A DNA stretch of 64,000 nucleotides from Trichocoleus sp. FACHB-40 (GTDB lineage Bacteria > Cyanobacteriota > Cyanobacteriia > Cyanobacteriales > FACHB-T130), in NCBI RefSeq assembly GCF_014695915.1, contig NZ_JACJPF010000057.1:1-64000 (forward strand). The letters are read 5' to 3'. Under the pieces are notes generated by a model that searched no databases, was not told the DNA's origin, and saw nothing but the letters and a program-made list of their open reading frames with translations. Positions 36,878-43,642 of the stretch are shown here, one piece after another. The translations under genes and the position numbers were made by a program. Every line of letters begins with the position of its first letter. The stretch's first letter is position 1.

Positions 36878-36922
36878 GTAGGAATTCTTGGTACAGGAAT
36901 TTGTTCTACCGAGAATTCCTAC
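36878..36922 (+). terminator. Hairpin after mnmG
   Basis: Perfect 11-bp arms GTAGGAATTCT / AGAATTCCTAC with inner GGTA / TACC pairing. It lies 37 bp after the mnmG stop. The gap from 36842 to 37171 otherwise holds only heptamer-like ACTAATG repeats at about 36945 and the leader of the next gene. Confidence 0.55.
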
Positions 36923-37171
36923 CCAACCTGGGAACGTTTCCATAACTAATGACTAATGAGTTAATTCGCCAATTTATAGTCACCCAATCAAAAATTGGTA
37001 TAAACTTTCTAAGTTAGCCTTGGGCGAAACTGGTGAGTCAGGGAACATCTACAACTGACTGCCTTAGGGTAGGATCTCCCAATTAAAGAAATTTTTCACC
37101 AACGTAAGCGCTATCAATTGCTTTAAGGCTTATCGTTAATTCAGTCTAGGCACGAAAGTGAGCAGCAATCC

Positions 37172-38479
37172 ATGTCTCAGGATGTCAGCAATAACCAGAG
37201 GGAATCAGAGGCATTAGCCAATTCCAGTTCTATCAAACCCTGGTCGGTTGAAGCTTATGCCGATCATTTAATGGACGATTTGTTTGCAGACATCGACCGG
37301 GTGCTGGAGGGCGGAAGCGTATCGCCTCCAGAACAGCCGTCCACAGAATACGTCTCGTTACAGCCTGTAAAAGTTCCGCAAGCAACTCTGCCCCCGACGT
37401 GGGTACCGCCTCACGATCTCCTACCACCACGGCAACAAGACAATACACCGCGTAGTATTGTGCAAATGCCTGTCGCGATTGATGTCAGGGTGGAGGATGT
37501 TGAACCCGAAGAGAGCGAAAAGAGTGGTAAGAGTCAATCTTTTGATAAATTGCTGTTCGGATTTGCCTTGGCATCGGTCTTGGTGACTGTGCTGCTATGG
37601 GCGGCTTCTCAGGATAGACTCAAGTGGCTATTTTCGCGTGAAATACCGGCTGCACAAGTAACACAAGAGGCTCAGCCTAAGGTAGATGAGCAATTTGTTA
37701 ACTATATGGAGCGATCGCTCGAATCAATCGAGCGCAAGGCAGAAGCCAACAAACAAAATGCGACAAGGGCTAACGTGCCACCGACAAATAATCTGCCGTC
37801 GGTTTCCGGTGTCCCTGGCAATGGATCTGGAGGAGCTAACCGATCCTCAGTTATGGAAAGAGTCTATATCCCCATCTATCCATCGCCCTCAAGCCAGCTG
37901 GGTACATCAGGGACAGGCTTAGGGTTACAAAGTATTGCGCCCTTAGCACGTCCCCAGCTCGCTCCGGCACTGCCAATGCGTCCAATCCGTCCGGTGCCGC
38001 AAATCCTTCCTGTACCATCAGTCCGTCCGGCACCGCCAGCTCGTCCTAAACCTCAAGCCCGTCTGGTGCCGCCAGTCAGTCTGACATCGCCAATGCGTTT
38101 GACACCGCCGCCAATGCGTTTGGCAGCGCCAGCCAAGTCTGCACCCCCGATGCGTCCTGCGCCTGCCCCTAAACCTCCAGTGGCTGCCACAATACCTCAA
38201 CCTCAACTTCCGCCACCACCGCCGCCCTCAGCACTACCTGAACTCTCAGCTGCCACCGCACCTGCACCAGTGGCAGAGGCTATACACACGCTTGTAGGAG
38301 TTCTGGAATTGGGCAATCGCTCGGCTGCCCTATTTAGTATCAATGGCGTTACCAAGCGTCTCCAAGTGGGGGAAAATATTGGCTCTAGTGGCTGGACGTT
38401 GGTATCCGTAGACAATCAGGAAGCCATTATCCGACGAAATGGAGAAGTTCGCTCAATTTATGTAGGGCAGAAGTTTTGA
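37172..38479 (+). CDS. Membrane protein with Pro-rich linker and PilP/GspC-like end
   Basis: A 435-residue bitopic membrane protein. Residues 1-120 are acidic and cytoplasmic, one membrane segment (LLFGFALASVLVTVLLWAAS) is near 125-145, and a long Pro/Ala/Arg-rich linker with repeated RPxPP-type units covers about 235-350. The last 65 residues (LVGVLELGNRSAALFSINGV, LQVGENIGSSGWTLVSV and the ending SIYVGQKF) look like the small beta domain of GspC/PilP proteins, which connects inner and outer parts of secretion and type IV pilus machines. Pilus or secretion involvement is inference. It may form a unit with the coiled-coil gene after it. Confidence 0.65.
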   Translation: MSQDVSNNQRESEALANSSSIKPWSVEAYADHLMDDLFADIDRVLEGGSVSPPEQPSTEYVSLQPVKVPQATLPPTWVPPHDLLPPRQQDNTPRSIVQMPVAIDVRVEDVEPEESEKSGKSQSFDKLLFGFALASVLVTVLLWAASQDRLKWLFSREIPAAQVTQEAQPKVDEQFVNYMERSLESIERKAEANKQNATRANVPPTNNLPSVSGVPGNGSGGANRSSVMERVYIPIYPSPSSQLGTSGTGLGLQSIAPLARPQLAPALPMRPIRPVPQILPVPSVRPAPPARPKPQARLVPPVSLTSPMRLTPPPMRLAAPAKSAPPMRPAPAPKPPVAATIPQPQLPPPPPPSALPELSAATAPAPVAEAIHTLVGVLELGNRSAALFSINGVTKRLQVGENIGSSGWTLVSVDNQEAIIRRNGEVRSIYVGQKF

Positions 38480-38597
38480 ATTAGTATATTGCTAATGGCT
38501 AATAGCTAATTGCAAAAGAAAAAGTGCATAATTCTTTTTTGCATGAGAGCCTTTTACATGATTGCCTTTTTAACTGAGAAGCGTGGGGGTTTTTGCA

Positions 38598-39176
38598 GTG
38601 GGTCTATTTGACGATTTCAACCGATTTCTGGAAACCCGATTAGAAGAATTTTTGCGAAATAATCCCCATCTAGAGTTACAGGCGCTAGAGGAACAGCTGC
38701 GGGAACAGGAAGAAGATGCCCTACGGCTGATTGCAGACCTGAATCTGCAAGAACAAAAATTACAGGATGAAATTCTCTCAACTGCACAAGAAGTCCAGCG
38801 CTGGCATATTCGGATTGAAAAGGCAAAAGCGGCTAACAGGCTTGATTTAGCCGAGCCTGCTCAAGAGCGAGAGGCCGCTTTGCTACGTCAAGGAAATCAG
38901 CTTTGGGGACAGATGCAAGGGCTGAAACAGCGCAAAGAGCAAGCTAAGCAGCTACAGCGTCAGATCCAGCAGCGCCGACAGGAAGTTCACACTAAAGCAG
39001 TCCAAGCTGAGGCGGCGCGTACTAACGCTCAAGCTCAGCAGCGAGCAACGACTGGCTGGAATCAAAGTTACAAGGGCAATATCAAAAGCGGGCCAGACTT
39101 ATTAGATGATAAATTTAAGCGTTGGGAAACGGACGATGAGCTAGATCAGCTAAAGCGAAATATTGGAAATAGGTAA
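38598..39176 (+). CDS. Conserved cyanobacterial coiled-coil protein (TIGR04376-like)
   Basis: A protein of about 192 residues from GTG 38598, starting (M)GLFDDFNRFLETRLEEFL. The open frame reaches back to a GTG at 38583, but the GLFDDF start is the better one. Nearly the whole protein is a Glu/Gln/Arg-rich coiled coil, followed by a short end with a GW(N/D)xxYKG-type segment and LLDDKFKRWETDDELDQLK. I recall this pattern as cyanobacterial family TIGR04376, of unknown role. It follows the PilP-like gene on the same strand. Confidence 0.7.
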   Translation: MGLFDDFNRFLETRLEEFLRNNPHLELQALEEQLREQEEDALRLIADLNLQEQKLQDEILSTAQEVQRWHIRIEKAKAANRLDLAEPAQEREAALLRQGNQLWGQMQGLKQRKEQAKQLQRQIQQRRQEVHTKAVQAEAARTNAQAQQRATTGWNQSYKGNIKSGPDLLDDKFKRWETDDELDQLKRNIGNR

Positions 39177-39216
39177 TGGCTTGTAACAATTAGCCATTAG
39201 CCATTAGGCAAAAATT

Positions 39217-39972
39217 ATGACTTTTCCGGTTTATTTGTGGCTGGGGTCGGTGAGGATTCATCCTCATATTTTGTTTGAGTCTTTAGCTTATGCGATCGCT
39301 TTCCGTTTATTAATCAAAAATTCTCGCAAAGATTCTATCGCACCCACGCAACGCAGTTCGGTAATTGTCGGTGGCTTGGTAGGGGCGCTAGCTGGTGCGA
39401 AGCTGCTGGTTTTGGTACAGCATATTGATTTACTTTTTTCAAATTGGCAACAATTATTTTTACTTTTACTTCAGGGCAAAACTGTTGTAGGAGCGCTTTT
39501 GGGCGGGCTGATTGGTGTGGAAATAACCAAAAAAATTATCGGTGTAAATCGCTCAACAGGGGATGTTTTCGTTTATCCGTTGATTGTGGGAACAGCGGTA
39601 GGACGCATTGGTTGTTTTTTGACAGGATTAAGCGATCGCACTTACGGCATTGCCACTAATTTACCTTGGGGGATCGATTTTGGCGATCGCATTCTTCGAC
39701 ATCCGACTCAAATTTATGAAATTATATTTTTGTTAATTTTAATTATATTTTTAAAAATCCGCAGCCGCTACCATCGACAAGAAGGCGATTTATTTAAGTT
39801 CTATATGGTGGCATATCTAAGCTTTCGCCTGCTAATTGATTTCCTTAAGCCAGATTTTCATCCCATCTTCGGGCTAAGTGCCATTCAGATTGCTTGTTTA
39901 CTGGGACTGTTATATTATCACCGTAGTATTCCCCAAATGTTTAATTTTAATCGTCCTGCGAATACTTGGTAG
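39217..39972 (+). CDS. Lgt-like membrane protein (diacylglyceryl transferase paralogue)
   Basis: A 251-residue protein with about seven membrane segments that resembles prolipoprotein diacylglyceryl transferase. Lgt moves diacylglycerol from phosphatidylglycerol to a lipoprotein Cys. The signature region reads VGRIGCFLTGL, then TNLPWGIDFGD and RHPTQIYE, matching the Lgt order, with the conserved Arg kept and the usual Asn replaced by Cys. The N-terminal part has IHPHILFESLAY. It is 73 bp before the Tes-like radical SAM gene on the same strand. A lipid headgroup or glycerol transfer in membrane-lipid modification is possible. Whether the genome has another, housekeeping Lgt cannot be seen. Confidence 0.8.
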   Translation: MTFPVYLWLGSVRIHPHILFESLAYAIAFRLLIKNSRKDSIAPTQRSSVIVGGLVGALAGAKLLVLVQHIDLLFSNWQQLFLLLLQGKTVVGALLGGLIGVEITKKIIGVNRSTGDVFVYPLIVGTAVGRIGCFLTGLSDRTYGIATNLPWGIDFGDRILRHPTQIYEIIFLLILIIFLKIRSRYHRQEGDLFKFYMVAYLSFRLLIDFLKPDFHPIFGLSAIQIACLLGLLYYHRSIPQMFNFNRPANTW

Positions 39973-40045
39973 GTTAAACATTTTCTTCCAAGTTCTCTCC
40001 CCATCCACCCTGAGAACCAGAAAAAAACCCTTTAAATTATATAAT

Positions 40046-41464
40046 ATGCCTACTCGAAACTACCTTTTCTATGCCTTAACTAACAGCGTTTGCTCTAAAT
40101 GTCTTATCAAAGTCGAAGCGAAGATTCTCTTTCGAGACGATTGCGTTTACTTGGTTAAACATTGTCCAACTCACGGACATCAAGAAGTTTTAATTGCCGA
40201 TGATATTGAATATTACAAACAATCCCTGGAATTTATCAAGCCTGGGGATATGCCGCTCAAATTTAATACCCCAATAAAATATGGCTGTCCTTATGACTGC
40301 GGACTTTGCCCAGATCACGAACAGCATAGTTGTTTGACTTTAGTAGAAGTGACGGACAGATGCAATCTTTCCTGTCCAATTTGTTATGCCGATTCAGGTA
40401 CAGAAGAGGTTTTTCAAAATTCTAATCAATATCGTCGCCACCGCAGTTTAGAGCAAATTGAAATGATGTTAGATGCGGTAGTGGCGAATGAGGGAGAACC
40501 TCAAATTGTCCAAATTAGCGGAGGTGAACCAACGATTCATCCAGAGTTTTTTAAAATTCTGGATATTGCCAAAAGCAAGCCAATTCGACACTTAATGATT
40601 AATACCAATGGTGTCAGAATTGCTAAAGACCGAAATTTTTGCGATCGCTTAAGCCAATATATGCCTGGAATTGAAGTTTATCTGCAATTTGATAGCTTTG
40701 AGGCGGCGGCGTTGGAGGAGTTGCGCGGGGCAGATTTGCGAGAAGTTCGCCAGAATGCGATCGCTCACCTCAATGAGTTTAACATCTCAACAACGCTGGT
40801 CGTTACCCTGAAAAAGGGGCTAAATGACGGCGAAATCGGCAAAATTATTGAATACGCCTTGCAGCAGAAATGCGTCCGGGGTGTCACCTTTCAACCAATC
40901 CAAGCAGCAGGACGTTTGGAAGGATTTGAGCATGAACGCGATCGCTACACTCTTACAGAAGTCCGCCGCTCAATTTTACAGCAGAGTCCCTATTTCAAAC
41001 CAGAAGATATTCTCCCAGTGCCTTGTCATCCAGACTGTTTAGCAATGGCTTATGCGCTAAAAATTAAGGGCAAAGTGATACCCTTAACTGGGCTTTTTGA
41101 GCCAAATACCTTTGTGAAAATGATGCCCAATTCTGTCCTTTACGAGCAGAATGATGAACTAAAGCGTAATATTTTTAATTTATTTTCCACTAGCCATTCA
41201 CCCGCATCTTCGGCAACATCTTTAAAACAATTGCTGTGTTGTTTACCGATGTTACCTGTTCCAGATGGTATTACTTACGAAAATATATTTCGGGTAATGA
41301 TTGTACAATTTCTCGACTCCTTTAACTTCGATGTCCGTTCTGTGAAGCGCTCCTGCATTCACATTGTGCATCCTGATGGTAGGATTATTCCATTTGATAC
41401 TTTTAATATGTTTTACCGCGAGGGTAGCGCTGGGCATCACTTAGTTAATAACCGTTTAGCCTGA
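40046..41464 (+). CDS. Radical SAM protein of the Tes / MJ0619 type
   Basis: A 472-residue radical SAM protein like archaeal tetraether synthase Tes (MJ0619 group). The start ATG 40046 gives MPTRNYLFYALTNSVCSKC, a rubredoxin-like end with CSKC and CPTHG. Next comes GCPYDCGLCPDHEQHSC, then the radical SAM motif TDRCNLSCPICYADSG (C-x3-C-x2-C), QISGGEPTIHPEF, and further Cys in PVPCHPDC and RSCIHIVHPDGRIIPFD. These additional Cys sets fit the auxiliary clusters of Tes. Tes joins lipid tails by C-C bonds between unactivated carbons. In a cyanobacterium the substrate is unknown. The open frame reaches back into the Lgt-like gene, but homology begins at 40046. Confidence 0.88.
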   Translation: MPTRNYLFYALTNSVCSKCLIKVEAKILFRDDCVYLVKHCPTHGHQEVLIADDIEYYKQSLEFIKPGDMPLKFNTPIKYGCPYDCGLCPDHEQHSCLTLVEVTDRCNLSCPICYADSGTEEVFQNSNQYRRHRSLEQIEMMLDAVVANEGEPQIVQISGGEPTIHPEFFKILDIAKSKPIRHLMINTNGVRIAKDRNFCDRLSQYMPGIEVYLQFDSFEAAALEELRGADLREVRQNAIAHLNEFNISTTLVVTLKKGLNDGEIGKIIEYALQQKCVRGVTFQPIQAAGRLEGFEHERDRYTLTEVRRSILQQSPYFKPEDILPVPCHPDCLAMAYALKIKGKVIPLTGLFEPNTFVKMMPNSVLYEQNDELKRNIFNLFSTSHSPASSATSLKQLLCCLPMLPVPDGITYENIFRVMIVQFLDSFNFDVRSVKRSCIHIVHPDGRIIPFDTFNMFYREGSAGHHLVNNRLA

Positions 41465-41539
41465 TATCAACTATCTAACTCTAGAAGCGATTATTAATAT
41501 TTTTGATACAGAAACAAACACTATTTTAAATAAAAGCAA

Positions 41540-41854
41540 ATGCGAGCAAGAAATGAAGGTTTACAGATAGTTTTAGGTTTCTTACTACTATTGGTAATAC
41601 ATATTGCAGTAATTGCTATATTGGCATTAATTACATACAAAACGAGAAAATCTGGTGGATCAAGTATTATTGAACCAATTTGGTTGATTTCAGTTTTTTA
41701 CATTGGCTTATTCCAAACTTTGTATGTAATTCCACTTGTTATTTGGCTGCAATTGCAAGGACGGTGGGGATTGATGAAAGGGGTGATTATCGGTGCAGTT
41801 ATCACCGCTTTGTTGAATGGTGGCTGCTTTTTATGGGTGTTCTCAGGATGGTAG
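41540..41854 (+). CDS. Small three-span membrane protein
   Basis: A 104-residue hydrophobic protein I do not recognise. Membrane segments are near 10-35 (IVLGFLLLLVIHIAVIAILALI), 45-68 (IWLISVFYIGLFQTLYVIPL) and 78-102 (GVIIGAVITALLNGGCFLWV). It follows the Tes-like gene by 75 bp on the same strand, so it may be the third gene of the Lgt/Tes group. Its 3' end is repeated, diverged, just downstream at 41885-41940. No conserved polar motif stands out. Confidence 0.6.
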   Translation: MRARNEGLQIVLGFLLLLVIHIAVIAILALITYKTRKSGGSSIIEPIWLISVFYIGLFQTLYVIPLVIWLQLQGRWGLMKGVIIGAVITALLNGGCFLWVFSGW

Positions 41855-41886
41855 TAAATTTTAAAATTATACTAATCGAGAAGTAA

Positions 41887-42219
41887 TCACTTTGTTGACT
41901 GGCGGCTGCTTTTTATGGCATCTCTGGCTGTCTTCTCAATTTTGAAAGAAACTGATTGACGCGATCGCGTGGTTGGATTTTGCTGAGATTGGCTATTGAC
42001 GGGAGATACCACTGGCGGTGTTTCGTTTTTAATTGCAGTCAGTGTAGCGTCCTCTGTCTGCTGGAAGGGAAGGAGACCGCGTTTGTCTAAGTTGGATGCG
42101 ATCGCTAAAAATGCTCCACCCAAAATATACACGGGTAACGGCAGCGTAAACTGTTTTGCCCACTGGTACATTTCTGCCAAGCCAAACAGCACCACAAAAC
42201 TAACCAGCCACACTCTCAT
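41887..42219 (-). CDS. Conserved cyanobacterial membrane protein
   Basis: A 110-residue protein with one or two membrane segments at the start (MRVWLVSFVVLFGLAEMYQW and LPLPVYILGGAFLAIASN) and a polar tail rich in Ser, Thr and Gln. The first 50 residues have a pattern I recall from many cyanobacteria; the tail is variable. The last 15 codons overlap, on the opposite strand, a diverged copy of the end of the preceding gene. Function unknown. Confidence 0.7.
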   Translation of the reverse strand: MRVWLVSFVVLFGLAEMYQWAKQFTLPLPVYILGGAFLAIASNLDKRGLLPFQQTEDATLTAIKNETPPVVSPVNSQSQQNPTTRSRQSVSFKIEKTARDAIKSSRQSTK

Positions 42220-42464
42220 GCTTGTAACCCAACGCCGTATCGAAATTTCTATCTCTATTTAAACTGATATTTGCATCATTCAAGGGCAATGGGGAGCTTC
42301 AAATTCTTAATCTTCGTTACCAGGCTCAATGAACCGCGAAAATGATGTCTTCCCTGCTGTTCCCTCCATAGGCAATGGTTATAATTTTTTTAGAAAATGA
42401 TAATTAAAACCCTAAAAATGAATTATAACCGCTGAAACATTGACAGGCTGTGAGTTGCGTGAGT

Positions 42465-43316
42465 TTAATTAGCCTGCGATCGCAAAGCATCTCTTTCAGA
42501 AACTTGCTTTCTCCGTTTTGACCTAATTCCCATCATACTTAGCAACCCGACGCAACTTAAAGCTAGAGTGCCTGATGGTTCAGGAGTTTTAACTTCGGCA
42601 TAATTTAGCTGGTTTCCTATTAACTTTAAACGGGTTTTGTTAGCGAAATTACGCGAATAGTTACCCACAACAGAACCACTAAGAAGTTTTTCTCCTTCTA
42701 AACTATTATCCAGAACCTTATCCTCTAAATCAAAGCTGACGTATTGGCTTTTTTGGATACTAAAAAACTCATCCGATAAATTTCTTAGACCAGCCAAGAT
42801 GCTAAAAGAATCTAAGAGTACAGGCTGCTTACGGTTCGTGATATCGAACAAGGAAAAAGATAGTTTTCCATCAGCCCGTGCAACCTCGCTGGGAGAATTA
42901 TCAGTTGAAGTTAATAAAATCAAAGAGGCGATAAAATCAAAAGAGAAAGATTGATTCTTTCTTATCAAAAATTCCTCAACAATTCCCGCCTGACTTTTGG
43001 CATTACCTCTGTAGATTCTACCTGTTCCAGAAGATTCGCTTACAGATGTATTAAACGAAAAAAGTGGCTCGTCTGAAAAAATTGCTTCAGCATCAGCAAA
43101 AGCATCCACTGAACCATGTTTTGCATTTGTCAGAGTATCAGTATCAGTGCAAGTCTTAGCAATGTCAGGATTTTGGCTGTAGTTATTAATGACTAACGTC
43201 CCCCTGGAAAAGGCAAGAGTAGCAGCTAAACTAGGCGAGACGGCGACGCTTAAGCCAGTTACTAAAGGTGTAAAGAACAGCAAGAATTGTTTGACAATGC
43301 TGCGGTTTAATAGCAT
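42465..43316 (-). CDS. PEP-CTERM sorting-signal protein
   Basis: A 283-residue exported protein. It has a signal peptide (about 1-31, ending SLA-AT) and a C-terminal PEP-CTERM tail: VKTPEPSGTLALSCVG, a hydrophobic segment, and the basic cluster RSKRRK. Such tails are cut by exosortase so that the protein reaches the cell surface or extracellular matrix. The body is Ser/Asn-rich with no cysteine pair pattern and no recognised domain (GTGRIYRGNAKSQAGIVEEF is a repeated type among cyanobacterial PEP-CTERM proteins). No exosortase gene is in the window. It diverges from the metalloprotease gene. Confidence 0.85.
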   Translation of the reverse strand: MLLNRSIVKQFLLFFTPLVTGLSVAVSPSLAATLAFSRGTLVINNYSQNPDIAKTCTDTDTLTNAKHGSVDAFADAEAIFSDEPLFSFNTSVSESSGTGRIYRGNAKSQAGIVEEFLIRKNQSFSFDFIASLILLTSTDNSPSEVARADGKLSFSLFDITNRKQPVLLDSFSILAGLRNLSDEFFSIQKSQYVSFDLEDKVLDNSLEGEKLLSGSVVGNYSRNFANKTRLKLIGNQLNYAEVKTPEPSGTLALSCVGLLSMMGIRSKRRKQVSERDALRSQAN

Positions 43317-43642
43317 AGTTTTCTCCTTTAATTTCAGATATTGAGGTATTATAAGCAGCCTAAGCTTGCAGGTGCAGCCTTGAAAAACAGCGGTATAAGC
43401 AAAAGACTGCCATCGCTTCAGATGAACAGTTTTAAGAGCAGATGTAAGTTATATTATCGAAATTAAATTGTGTCAATGTAAAAGGACTGGTGCAGAAATT
43501 GCTAATGCAATATAGCCAGTAACACCAGAGGTAAAATATTTAAGTAATCATACTAATGCCATAGTAAGAGATTTAATGTAAAGCTAAAGTAAGTATGCGG
43601 AAAAAGAGTTTGAAGATTGTGTAAATTAATAGCCGTAATTAG
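43317..43642. other. Divergent promoter region
   Basis: About 326 bp between two divergent genes of exported proteins. AAGGAGAAAAC just left of 43330 is the ribosome site of the PEP-CTERM gene. I see no palindrome or repeat. Confidence 0.4.

Noticed and set aside
39878-40045. 56-codon N-terminal extension of the Tes-like protein
   Set aside because: It overlaps the end of the Lgt-like gene and has no resemblance to the family; MPTRNY at 40046 is the start.
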